From positions 21,986-85,985 of the forward strand of contig CAKZOO010000065.1 in assembly GCA_937136455.1 (NCBI GenBank): a stretch of DNA of 64,000 nt, given 5' to 3'. This document shows, in pieces, positions 42,970-51,235 of the stretch. Position numbers and translations under genes: made by a program. The DNA is from an uncultured Flavobacteriaceae bacterium (lineage in GTDB: Bacteria > Bacteroidota > Bacteroidia > Flavobacteriales > Flavobacteriaceae). Every line of letters begins with the position of its first letter. Position 1 is the first letter of the stretch. A model generated the notes under the pieces. That model did no database searches, was not told the origin of the DNA, and was given only the letters and a program-made list of their open reading frames with translations.

Positions 42970-43527
42970 TTAATTCAACTTTTTTAGACGTTTTAAAACC
43001 ATTCTAGCCCTAGCTTGGTAAGCAGCACTTTGAGACTGGTAATTGAGTTCGATGAGTTCAATTAGATTGGGTTTAATCCAATCTTCTAGATGACAAAGTT
43101 GACTCAAATTTTCCATTGCGTGAACTTTTACTGCAACCCTGTATGCTTCTGTAAACCATATAAAGTTACAATCCACCATATGCATTTGAATTTTACGGTC
43201 CAATTGGTTAAATGCTTTCTTTAATATGGGATTGCTTAGAATAATACTTCCAATTTTAGCAATCGATCGAAGGGAGGAGTCATCTTGCTTTTCTGGGAGA
43301 GTTTCAATAAAAAGCTCAATGTAATTTAATATGCACAAGGGATCCATTAACATTGCTTGCTCAATTGTCCAAATGGATTTAAGTGCTAACTTGTTTTGGG
43401 GATGATTCGCAATTCCTATCAGATCCTTAAAATAAGATGGCTGCTCTAATAAAAGAACAGCCATTTCTTGTCTGGATTGCAGCCGTGCAGTAGTTTGATC
43501 TAAACGATGTAAGAAGGCTGCGTCCAT
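42970..43527 (-). CDS. Helical (HEAT-like) protein of unknown function
   Basis: I do not recognise a named family. The 185-residue product is soluble and predicted all-helical, with repeated helix pairs such as NKLALKSIWTIEQAMLMDP, SSLRSIAKIGSIILSNP and AYRVAVKVHAMENLSQL, the texture of HEAT/ARM repeat scaffolds. There is no signal peptide or membrane segment. It sits 42 nt upstream of purB on the same strand (the purB promoter core lies between them) and 3 nt downstream of the amylase gene. Similar short proteins next to purB in flavobacteria are sometimes mislabelled adenylosuccinate lyase; it has none of that enzyme's motifs. Confidence 0.7.
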   Translation of the reverse strand: MDAAFLHRLDQTTARLQSRQEMAVLLLEQPSYFKDLIGIANHPQNKLALKSIWTIEQAMLMDPLCILNYIELFIETLPEKQDDSSLRSIAKIGSIILSNPILKKAFNQLDRKIQMHMVDCNFIWFTEAYRVAVKVHAMENLSQLCHLEDWIKPNLIELIELNYQSQSAAYQARARMVLKRLKKLN

Positions 43528-43530
43528 TTT

Positions 43531-45177
43531 TTAATTGTGTAATAAAACTACATTAAAAGGATTGTCAATAGTTACGCTTCCATTGGAAACGACTGCAGTA
43601 CTACCTGAATAATCATCGGTAAGGGTTTCACCTTCTTCAAATACCGATCCAACAGAAATTGTTTTTACACCAGTTGAGAGATCTAATCCAATAACAACTT
43701 TGTCATTATTTGATATTCTACTAAAACTATAAGGGGATTCAGAAATCATCTGATGTCTTCCAACACCCACTGCAGGGTGATTGGCTCTAAATTGACCTAA
43801 CTTTTGCCAATGTAAGAGATTTGCTTGAACTGAGGCATCATTTTCAATTGCATCCCAGTTCATATTCGATCTTAAATTAGCATCTCCATTCGCTCCATCC
43901 ACAATAAGAGGTCTGTTGGATTCATCTCCATAATATATTTGTGAGGCTCCAGGAGTGAGTAAGAGAACATTAGCAGCTTTATAACCGTTGGTGCGCTCTC
44001 TGTCAAAAGGAGAACCATCATCGTGTGAAGTAAGGTAGTTTAATACACTTTTTCCTTTGAGTTGATCGTTTAGAATACCATCGTATTTAGAGAAGATTTC
44101 TTCATAACTTTTTTGAGCAGCATCGTATTTAATTTCAAAGTTGATCAGGCTATTAAACCCGTGTTTGTAGTAATCGACAGTTTGATCTCCAAAAGAATAC
44201 GCTCTACCTGAAGAGATTCCATATCCGTATACTTCACCAACCATATAAAATAAATTGTCATCCAATACCTGATCTGGATTGTTTTGTTTCCACAAATCAA
44301 AAGAATATTGTGCTTCTTCACCTAAAACAGACCAAACCCATTCCGAGGCGTGCTTTACAGTATCCACTCTAAATCCATCAACACCTAATTCTTTTACATA
44401 ATCGGTCAGCCATTTAATGATATAGGCTGAAGGTGTTTTTACGTAGTTCGTTCTCTTAAAGAAATCATCCAATTCGTTGATTTCTTGCTCGTATCGTCCT
44501 TCACTTTTCCACTTCTCAACAAGTAGTTCAGGTAATTCAACTGCTTGATCTTCATTTTCTGTAATTACATCAGGAAGATTTTTTACAAGGGTACAAGCAG
44601 TTGTCCCATCATAAGATGAAAAATCGCAAGGAGGTACTGTTCGAACCCAATCTGAAGGCCATACAGAATCTATTTCTGTGACAGGTCCTGTGTGATTAAC
44701 AACTACGTCTAAGATAACTCTGATTCCCTTTTGATGAGCTTTAGCAACAAGATCTTTTAAATCTTCTTGTGTTCCGAAATTAGGATCTAATACTGTCCAA
44801 TCTTTAGCCCAATAACCGTGATAAGCATAAGTGTTACCTGTCCCTTCATCTGTCGAATCGTGTATTTGTTCCACAACAGGCGTAAACCAGATAGCATTAA
44901 CTCCCAAATCTGTAAAATAACCCTGCTCAATTTTTTGGGTGATCCCTTTGATATCACCGCCTTCAAAACCTCTTAATACGGCAGTTTCTTTAGTTCTGTT
45001 GAAATTTAAATCATTTGATGTATCTGCATTGTTAAATCGATCCGTCAATAAGAAGTAGATGTTAGCAGCTTCCCAAAGAAAAGGTGTATTCATAGTATTG
45101 TTTTGAGTATTTGAATTGTTTTGACATCCCAATAGCATCAAAGCGAATGCTGTTGAAAAAAGAGCCATCTTTTTCAT
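43531..45177 (-). CDS. GH13 alpha-amylase-family glycoside hydrolase, lipoprotein
   Basis: This 548-residue lipoprotein (signal ending LMLLGC) has a GH13 (beta/alpha)8 barrel with the four classical regions: VILDVVVNHTG near residue 160, DGFRVDTVKHASEW near 272 (nucleophile Asp), FYMVGEVYGYG near 312 (acid/base Glu), and NYLTSHDDGSPF near 380 (transition-state Asp). A small beta domain follows. It should cleave alpha-1,4 glucans at the cell surface or in the periplasm. No susC/susD pair is adjacent, so it is not in a recognisable polysaccharide-utilisation locus. Confidence 0.9.
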   Translation of the reverse strand: MKKMALFSTAFALMLLGCQNNSNTQNNTMNTPFLWEAANIYFLLTDRFNNADTSNDLNFNRTKETAVLRGFEGGDIKGITQKIEQGYFTDLGVNAIWFTPVVEQIHDSTDEGTGNTYAYHGYWAKDWTVLDPNFGTQEDLKDLVAKAHQKGIRVILDVVVNHTGPVTEIDSVWPSDWVRTVPPCDFSSYDGTTACTLVKNLPDVITENEDQAVELPELLVEKWKSEGRYEQEINELDDFFKRTNYVKTPSAYIIKWLTDYVKELGVDGFRVDTVKHASEWVWSVLGEEAQYSFDLWKQNNPDQVLDDNLFYMVGEVYGYGISSGRAYSFGDQTVDYYKHGFNSLINFEIKYDAAQKSYEEIFSKYDGILNDQLKGKSVLNYLTSHDDGSPFDRERTNGYKAANVLLLTPGASQIYYGDESNRPLIVDGANGDANLRSNMNWDAIENDASVQANLLHWQKLGQFRANHPAVGVGRHQMISESPYSFSRISNNDKVVIGLDLSTGVKTISVGSVFEEGETLTDDYSGSTAVVSNGSVTIDNPFNVVLLHN

Positions 45178-45222
45178 GAAAAATTAGTTAAGTTTAGTAA
45201 GGGTAAAGTTAAGAATAAATGA

Positions 45223-45987
45223 TTAGTCTTTTCTATTCAAGACCTTGTATTCTTCATAGCATTCACTAATAGCATCTAGAATTTGTAAATCGTTTGCCGT
45301 TTGAATAAACGACTTTGAATAATTACAATTACTAAGGATGTCATGAATGTCTATTTTTTCTATTTGAAGAAGTGCTTGAAGTGTTTCACGATCAAATTTA
45401 GAAGCGAGTAAATCTCTGATGGCATCATCATCTTTCATTTCTCGAAGTCTCTTCATTTGCTTTGGTTTTTTACCAAATAAATTCCTCAAAAGGTCAGCTG
45501 GATTTAAAATAGCTCCTAAGACTTTGGATACAGCAGATGGTTTTCTGCTACCTGCCTCGTAGCCAACTGAAAGACCAGAAATACTGTATTGAAATGCTTC
45601 TTCTACAGGGAGTCTCTTGACGTCTATTTCTAAATAACCAGTGAGCTGAAACGGTTTAACAACTACTTCCTCAAGAGCATAAGCAAGTTCGGTGAGTCCA
45701 AAGGAAGTGTTCTCAAATCGAAACATATCTTGAGTGACTCTTACCTTTATAGTTTTAAAACCTAAATATGAAAAATAAAGTGTATCATTAACCGAAGCAG
45801 GAATTTCAAAGCTACCATCCTTTTTTGAAATGGTTCCTTTAATCTTACTTAGGTTAATGATGTGAACATTCTCTAGAGGGGTTTCGTCTTGTGCATTTTT
45901 GACAGATGCCTTTAAGTACTCATCACTCGTTTGAGCATATGAAATCAGACTAAAAAGTAGTAGCAGTACAAATCCTATTTTTTTCAT
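45223..45987 (-). CDS. Secreted protein with CarboxypepD_reg-like domain
   Basis: This 254-residue protein has a signal peptide (residues 1-18, ending SYAQ) followed by a CarboxypepD_reg-like beta-sandwich domain, with PLENVHIINLSKIKGTISKK and LYFSYLGFKTIKV near residues 36-80. This domain is common at the N-terminus of TonB-dependent receptors, but here the protein ends without plug or barrel. The remaining part is helical and basic (FGKKPKQMKRLREMKDDD) and not recognised. It is exported, probably periplasmic or outer-membrane associated. Function unknown. Confidence 0.75.
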   Translation of the reverse strand: MKKIGFVLLLLFSLISYAQTSDEYLKASVKNAQDETPLENVHIINLSKIKGTISKKDGSFEIPASVNDTLYFSYLGFKTIKVRVTQDMFRFENTSFGLTELAYALEEVVVKPFQLTGYLEIDVKRLPVEEAFQYSISGLSVGYEAGSRKPSAVSKVLGAILNPADLLRNLFGKKPKQMKRLREMKDDDAIRDLLASKFDRETLQALLQIEKIDIHDILSNCNYSKSFIQTANDLQILDAISECYEEYKVLNRKD

Positions 45988-46038
45988 CGATTTAAAGATA
46001 TTGCACTTTAAAGGATTTTAATAGAAATTATAAGATTT

Positions 46039-47856
46039 TTAACTAAATCCTTTTCTAGAACCTTTAGACTTCGGTTTTGATTTCGAACCAGAAAATTTCT
46101 TGTCTTTAGAACCAGAAAATCTTCTACCTGGTTTACTGTCGCTAAATTTCTTACCGCGATCCGAACGATCCGAACGATCCGAACGTTCTCTGCGATCACC
46201 ACGACCTCCTCGGTCTGAGCGATCACCACGATCTTTTTTACGACTTCTTCTGCCAGATCCATCCTCAGGTTTAGAAGAAACCTCTACATTGACAAATCTT
46301 CCGTCAATTTTTAAGTCTGTAAAGACTTCTAAAATTTTTGGCATTTGTTCTGGATCTGTATTAAAGAATGAAAAAGTGTCTTTAACATCAACTTTATAGA
46401 CGTCATCTTTTGACAGTTGAGTTAATTCGCGAATAAAGTCTTTAAGGCTACCCCAAGTGTATCCATCGCGTCTACCAACATTGATAAAATAACGAATAGA
46501 GTTTGGATTGACATTGCTTTCTCCAGAAGATTCAGGTGAGGATATGTCTTGAGTCTTATTGTAGTAATCGAAGAAACGAGTGAACTCTACTGATACAATT
46601 TTTTTGATGAGTTCCTCTCGATCTAAACCATCCAAAACTTCGTGAATCTTTGGTAAGTATTCATCAACTTGGTGGTTTATTTCTGTGTCCTTAATTTTAT
46701 GAGCTAGGTAGAACAACTGTTTCTCGCAAATTTCAATTCCAGTAGGAATAGGTTTTAGAGTAAATTTCTTTTTGATGATTTTCTCAATGGTTCTTACCTT
46801 ACGCTCTTCAGATTTTGTTACAATTACCATTGAAACTCCTTCTTTACCGGCTCTACCTGTTCTACCAGAACGGTGGGTATAGGTTTCAATTTCATCTGGA
46901 AGCTGATAGTTAATTACATGGGTAATATCATCTACATCAATTCCACGTGCTGCTACATCTGTTGCGACTAACATATGGATTTGTTTTTTTCTAAAAGCAC
47001 CCATTACTAAGTCGCGTTGATTTTGACTTAAATCGCCGTGTAGTGCTCCAGCATTGTATCCGTCTTCAATTAGTTTTTCGGCAACGCGTTGTGTGTCTCG
47101 TTTTGTTCTACAAAATACGACTGAAAATATTTCAGGATTGGCATCAGCCAATCGTTTAAGTACTGGGTAGCGGTCTCTACCACTAGCGATGTAATATTCA
47201 TGAGCAACTGTAGAAGCACCTTCATTTTTAGAACCAACGGTAATTTCGTCTGGACTATTCATGAATTTTTTTGCAATGATGGCAACTTCTTTAGGCATGG
47301 TTGCAGAAAACAACCAAGTGTTTTTTTCTTTGGGTGTATTGGATAAGATGTCTTGGATATCTTCAAAGAATCCCATATTGAGCATCTCATCTGCTTCATC
47401 TAAAATACAGTAGTCAATTTTAGAAATATCTATCATATTTCTGCCGATCATATCCTTCATTCTACCAGGAGTAGCTACAATGATTTGTGCACCTCTTTTG
47501 ATTTGACTGGCTTGTTCAGTGATACTTGCACCTCCGTAGATCGCAACGGTATTTAAACCCTTGATGTATTTGGAATACAATTTGATTTCATTGGTAATCT
47601 GTAAACAGAGTTCACGAGTTGGAGAAAGGATTAATCCTTGTGTGAATTTCTTTTCTGCATTAATTTTTTGAATTAATGGAAAGCCAAAAGCAGCTGTTTT
47701 ACCTGTACCTGTTTGGGCAAGGGCTACTAAATCGGTTTCTTTAGAAAGTAAAATTGGAATGGCTTTTTCTTGAACTTCAGAAGGCGCTTTAAAGCCCATA
47801 TCAGAAATAGCGTTGAGCAAGGACTCATTAAGTCCTAAATCTTGGAATTTTTGCAT
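46039..47856 (-). CDS. DEAD-box ATP-dependent RNA helicase with DbpA-like RNA-binding domain
   Basis: Translation probably starts at the ATG at 47856 (MQKFQDLGLNESLL), giving 605 residues. Helicase motifs in order are Walker A AQTGTGKTAAF, PTRELC, DEAD, SAT, VFCRTKR, ARGIDVDD and HRSGRTGRAG. A DbpA-type RNA-binding domain (RYFINVGRRDGYTWGSL near residue 455) follows, then a low-complexity Arg/Asp/Ser/Gly/Lys tail of about 70 residues. It likely acts in ribosome assembly or cold-adapted RNA remodelling. An exact -7 element at 47952-47959 implies a leader of about 90 nt. Confidence 0.93.
   Translation of the reverse strand: MQKFQDLGLNESLLNAISDMGFKAPSEVQEKAIPILLSKETDLVALAQTGTGKTAAFGFPLIQKINAEKKFTQGLILSPTRELCLQITNEIKLYSKYIKGLNTVAIYGGASITEQASQIKRGAQIIVATPGRMKDMIGRNMIDISKIDYCILDEADEMLNMGFFEDIQDILSNTPKEKNTWLFSATMPKEVAIIAKKFMNSPDEITVGSKNEGASTVAHEYYIASGRDRYPVLKRLADANPEIFSVVFCRTKRDTQRVAEKLIEDGYNAGALHGDLSQNQRDLVMGAFRKKQIHMLVATDVAARGIDVDDITHVINYQLPDEIETYTHRSGRTGRAGKEGVSMVIVTKSEERKVRTIEKIIKKKFTLKPIPTGIEICEKQLFYLAHKIKDTEINHQVDEYLPKIHEVLDGLDREELIKKIVSVEFTRFFDYYNKTQDISSPESSGESNVNPNSIRYFINVGRRDGYTWGSLKDFIRELTQLSKDDVYKVDVKDTFSFFNTDPEQMPKILEVFTDLKIDGRFVNVEVSSKPEDGSGRRSRKKDRGDRSDRGGRGDRRERSDRSDRSDRGKKFSDSKPGRRFSGSKDKKFSGSKSKPKSKGSRKGFS
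46157..46183. repeat. 9-bp tandem repeat in the helicase tail
   Basis: Three perfect copies of CGATCCGAA encode the repeated Ser-Asp-Arg units of the helicase C-terminal tail. Such a microsatellite can change copy number without shifting frame. Confidence 0.8.
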
Positions 47857-47951
47857 TTTTAGAGTTTTTTTTCGCAAATATGTCTGTTGCATAGAGCGAA
47901 AACCTTTTTAACTCAGCGCAACACATGCTATACCAGCGGCGTTTTAAGCGG

Positions 47952-47959
47952 CAAAGATA
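47952..47959 (-). promoter_or_regulatory. Promoter -7 element of the DEAD-box helicase gene
   Basis: Minus-strand TATCTTTG matches TAnnTTTG exactly. Start codon at 47856 is about 96 nt away, a long leader for this genome, and the leader contains complementary TGTTGC and GCAACA segments. Confidence 0.55.
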
Positions 47960-48000
47960 CGCTTTTGTTTTGCATATCCTACTAAAAACTACACTATCAG

Positions 48001-48594
48001 TTATTTAAGTTGGTTTAAAAATTCTATTAGTGCAGCGGTAGCCTTGGCTCGATGACTGATATTATTTTTGATATTCGAATCTAATTGAGCAAACGTTTGA
48101 TCAAAATTCTCTGGAATAAACACAGGATCATAGCCAAATCCGTTTTCACCTATTGGTCGATCGGTGATTGTACCGTGAATTTCACCACTAAAGAGATAGT
48201 GTTCTTTATCGGTTATTAAACTGATAACTGTTTTGAAATAGGCAGAGCGATCCGATTTACCTTGGAGCTTTTTGAGAAGGAGTTGAACATTGTCTTGATC
48301 CGTTGCATTTTCGCCTGCAAATCGAGCGGAATAAACCCCTGGAGCACCCTCTAATGCATTGACAAAAAGACCTGTATCATCCGCAAAACAAGGATGTCCT
48401 GTAGCCTTAAAAACTGTTTCAGCCTTAAGCTTAGCATTCCCTTCAAGACTGTCTTTAGTTTCCTCAATATCACTGTTAAATCCACAATCCTTTAAGGAAA
48501 CAATTTGAATTGAATCGGTTGCTATTTTTCTGATTTCTTCAAGTTTGTGAAGATTGTTAGTGGCAAAAACGAGTATTGATGATTTTAAAGGCAT
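48001..48594 (-). CDS. rdgB: Non-canonical purine NTP pyrophosphatase (XTP/dITP)
   Basis: This 197-residue HAM1/RdgB protein hydrolyses ITP, dITP and XTP to the monophosphates, keeping deaminated purines out of nucleic acids. It shows the N-terminal LVFATNNLHKLEEI, the catalytic CFADDTGLFVNALEGAPGVYS near residue 70 and GENGFGYDPVFIPE near 150. Length is normal. It is cytoplasmic and lies just upstream (in transcription order) of the helicase gene but the helicase has its own promoter in the gap. No clear promoter was found for rdgB itself. Confidence 0.94.
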   Translation of the reverse strand: MPLKSSILVFATNNLHKLEEIRKIATDSIQIVSLKDCGFNSDIEETKDSLEGNAKLKAETVFKATGHPCFADDTGLFVNALEGAPGVYSARFAGENATDQDNVQLLLKKLQGKSDRSAYFKTVISLITDKEHYLFSGEIHGTITDRPIGENGFGYDPVFIPENFDQTFAQLDSNIKNNISHRAKATAALIEFLNQLK

Positions 48595-48750
48595 AAATAG
48601 ATATTTAATTTTGAAGCTATTCTTGAAAAATAACTAATATAAGTTCATTAAAATGTTAAAAGATTAAAAAATGGACTCAATTGCAAATAAAAAAATAATT
48701 TAACAAAATCACTATTCGTTATAATACAATATGACATAGATATCACTGTT

Positions 48751-48766
48751 TAAATTTGTAAATTTG
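48751..48766 (+). promoter_or_regulatory. Tandem -7 elements upstream of the serine-synthesis fusion gene
   Basis: Two directly adjacent copies of TAAATTTG (48751-48758 and 48759-48766) each match TAnnTTTG. The GTG start is 20 nt after the second. They could give two start sites 8 nt apart. Confidence 0.55.
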
Positions 48767-48786
48767 CAACTTAATTAAAATTAGTT

Positions 48787-50670
48787 GTGAGTAAAAAATA
48801 CGTATTTGATTTTGACAGTACACTTACAAGCGTAGAAGCACTAGACGTACTTGCTGAAATTACTTTAGAACACAATCCAAATCGAGATGAAATTATCAAG
48901 CAAATCCAAGAGATTACGAATCTAGGGATCGATGGTGATATTTCATTTACCGAGTCATTGAAGAGAAGAATCGCTTTGCTAAAGGCGAATCAAGATGATT
49001 TGGATGAATTGGTGAGAAGGCTTGAGAAGAAAATTTCAAAATCAATTAAAGAAAACAAAGAATTTTTTGAAAAACATTCTGAAGATATTTATGTCATTTC
49101 GTGTGGTTTTAAAGAATTCATTGATCCAATCGTCGCTCATTATAATATTCCATCAGAAAAGGTTTATGCCAATACTTTTGAATTTGATCAACAGGGGTAT
49201 ATTTCAGGTTTTGATGCTGATAATGTGCTTTCGGCTCACAATGGAAAAATCGATTGTTTAAGGAACCTTAACTTAGAAGGAGAGGTTCAAGTTATCGGTG
49301 ATGGTTACAGTGATTACGTGATGCGTGAAGCAGGAATCGCTGATAAATTTTTTGCATATACTGAAAATGTGTCTCGTGAAAAAGCAGTAAAAAATGCGGA
49401 TCATGTGACTCCTACCATAGATGAATTTTTATACTTGAATAAATTGCCTAGAAAAATTTCTTACCCAAAGCACAGAATTAAGATTTTACTCTTAGAAAAT
49501 GTGCACCCAGATGCTTTCGACAACTTAAAATCTGATGGTTTTACTGTAGAACTCATCAAAACGAGTCTAAGTGAAGAAGAGTTAATTGAAAAAATTAAGG
49601 GAGTTCACGTAATTGGAATTCGTTCTAAAACTCAGATCACTGAAAAGGTTTTAGAAGCTGCCGATAAATTAATGGTGATTGGAGCCTTCTGTATCGGAAC
49701 GACTCAAATTAACCTTCAGGCTGCAAAAGAAAGAGGAGTTGTAGTTTTTAATGCTCCTTATTCCAATACTCGTTCAGTTGTTGAATTAGCAATAGGTGAA
49801 ATTGTAATGTTAGCGCGTTCAATTTTCCCAAGATCTACTGAAATTCACAATGGTCAATGGAATAAAACAGCTGCTGGATCTCAAGAAGTTAGAGGTAAAA
49901 ATTTGGGAATTATAGGATATGGAAATATCGGAAAACAACTGTCTGTTCTTGCCGAATCAATAGGGATGCACGTATACTTCTACGATGTTGATGAGCAGTT
50001 AGCACTCGGAAATGCTACCAAATGTTCAAGTATTGAAGAAGTTTTAAAAGTGTCTGACTTTGTTTCACTTCACGTTGATGACAACAAGGCTAATACCAAT
50101 CTCTTTAACGCAGAGCGATTTGCTCAAATGAAAGAAGGTTCAGTCTTTATCAACCTAGCTCGTGGATTTGTAGTGGATATTCCTGCCTTAGTAGAAGCTT
50201 TAAAGAGTGGGCACATAAAAGGTGCTGCTGTGGATGTATTCCCAGAAGAACCTGCAGCTAATGGAGATTACTACACCGAATTACAAGGTTTAGAAAATGT
50301 CATCCTAACTCCTCATATCGGTGGAAGTACCATGGAAGCACAAAGAGATATCGCTGATTTTGTACCTAACAAGATTATGGGTTATATCAACTCTGGTAAT
50401 ACTGTTGATGCGGTTAACTTCCCTAATATTCGTTTGCCTAAACAAGAGAACAAACACCGTTTCTTACACATTCACAAGAATGTACCTGGAGTGATGGCTA
50501 AGATCAATAAAGTGTTGGCTAAATACGAACTCAATATTACTGGACAATTCTTATCGACTGATCCTGATGTTGGATATGTGATTGTAGAGGTGGATAAAGA
50601 ATACAATCAAGATGTTATCAAGGCTTTAAAATCGATTGATAATACGATAAAATTCAGAGTATTGTATTAA
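48787..50670 (+). CDS. Phosphoserine phosphatase - 3-phosphoglycerate dehydrogenase fusion
   Basis: This 627-residue protein starts at GTG 48787. Residues 1-210 are a HAD phosphatase of the SerB type: FDFDSTLTSVEAL at the start (nucleophile Asp), ISCGFKEFI, and GDGYSDYVMREAG near 167. From about 225 it is a D-isomer 2-hydroxyacid dehydrogenase of the SerA type: GIIGYGNIGKQL near 375 (NAD binding), NLARGFVVDIPAL, and the catalytic His in TPHIGGSTMEAQ near 503. A C-terminal ACT domain (residues 555-627) probably senses serine. One chain thus has the first and last enzymes of serine synthesis; SerC must come from elsewhere. It has tandem -7 promoters. Confidence 0.93.
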   Translation: MSKKYVFDFDSTLTSVEALDVLAEITLEHNPNRDEIIKQIQEITNLGIDGDISFTESLKRRIALLKANQDDLDELVRRLEKKISKSIKENKEFFEKHSEDIYVISCGFKEFIDPIVAHYNIPSEKVYANTFEFDQQGYISGFDADNVLSAHNGKIDCLRNLNLEGEVQVIGDGYSDYVMREAGIADKFFAYTENVSREKAVKNADHVTPTIDEFLYLNKLPRKISYPKHRIKILLLENVHPDAFDNLKSDGFTVELIKTSLSEEELIEKIKGVHVIGIRSKTQITEKVLEAADKLMVIGAFCIGTTQINLQAAKERGVVVFNAPYSNTRSVVELAIGEIVMLARSIFPRSTEIHNGQWNKTAAGSQEVRGKNLGIIGYGNIGKQLSVLAESIGMHVYFYDVDEQLALGNATKCSSIEEVLKVSDFVSLHVDDNKANTNLFNAERFAQMKEGSVFINLARGFVVDIPALVEALKSGHIKGAAVDVFPEEPAANGDYYTELQGLENVILTPHIGGSTMEAQRDIADFVPNKIMGYINSGNTVDAVNFPNIRLPKQENKHRFLHIHKNVPGVMAKINKVLAKYELNITGQFLSTDPDVGYVIVEVDKEYNQDVIKALKSIDNTIKFRVLY

Positions 50671-50679
50671 TTAATAAGA

Positions 50680-51153
50680 TTAATTGTGGTGGTAAGGTTC
50701 ATTTTTTAGAATGCTAAAACCTCTGTAAAGTTGCTCTACCACAAATAATCGAATCATTTGATGTGAAAAAGTCATCTTTGAAAAACTAATTTTCGAGATG
50801 GCTTTTTTTCTGACCTCTTCACTAAAACCGTAAGGCCCACCGATGACTAGTACCAGTTGTTTGCAACCGCTATTCATTTTCTTTTGAAGGAATTCTGAAA
50901 ACTGTACCGAGGTGTATTCTTTTCCTTTTTCGTCAAGAATAATGAGTTGATCTGTTGGTTTTAATTCCCTTAGAATTAATTCACCCTCTTTTGTTTTTTG
51001 CTGCTCCTCGGAAAGGTTTTTAACATTCTTAATATCTGGAATGATACACATTTCAAATTTGATATAATGTTTAAGTCTTCCGATATAGGTGTCGATGAGC
51101 AATTGCAATTCATTGCTGTCAGTTTTTCCGATCGCGATAAGTTTAATAGTCAT
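50680..51153 (-). CDS. rlmH: 23S rRNA (pseudouridine1915-N3)-methyltransferase
   Basis: This 157-residue SPOUT-class enzyme methylates pseudouridine 1915 in helix 69 of 23S rRNA. It shows LIILDEKGKEYTSVQFSEFL near residue 70, the knotted SAM site VIGGPYGFSEEV near 102, and the C-terminal MTFSHQMIRLFVVEQLYRGF followed by PYHHN, all diagnostic of RlmH (YbeA). Length is normal. It converges with the serine fusion gene 9 nt away. A minus-strand TAGTTTTG (51178-51185) is its likely -7 element, 24 nt upstream of the ATG. Confidence 0.96.
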   Translation of the reverse strand: MTIKLIAIGKTDSNELQLLIDTYIGRLKHYIKFEMCIIPDIKNVKNLSEEQQKTKEGELILRELKPTDQLIILDEKGKEYTSVQFSEFLQKKMNSGCKQLVLVIGGPYGFSEEVRKKAISKISFSKMTFSHQMIRLFVVEQLYRGFSILKNEPYHHN

Positions 51154-51177
51154 AAGCTAAAATTCGTTACTAAATTA

Positions 51178-51185
51178 CAAAACTA
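51178..51185 (-). promoter_or_regulatory. Promoter -7 element of rlmH
   Basis: Minus-strand TAGTTTTG matches TAnnTTTG, 24 nt upstream of the rlmH ATG. Confidence 0.45.
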
Positions 51186-51235
51186 TAGCTAAGCTGCTAT
51201 TTGTTTTATTAAATTAGCACTAGAGAATAAATTCC

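Noticed and set aside
46100..46399. Plus-strand frame rich in Arg, Ser and Glu
   Set aside because: It is the antisense shadow of the low-complexity helicase tail and its tandem repeat.
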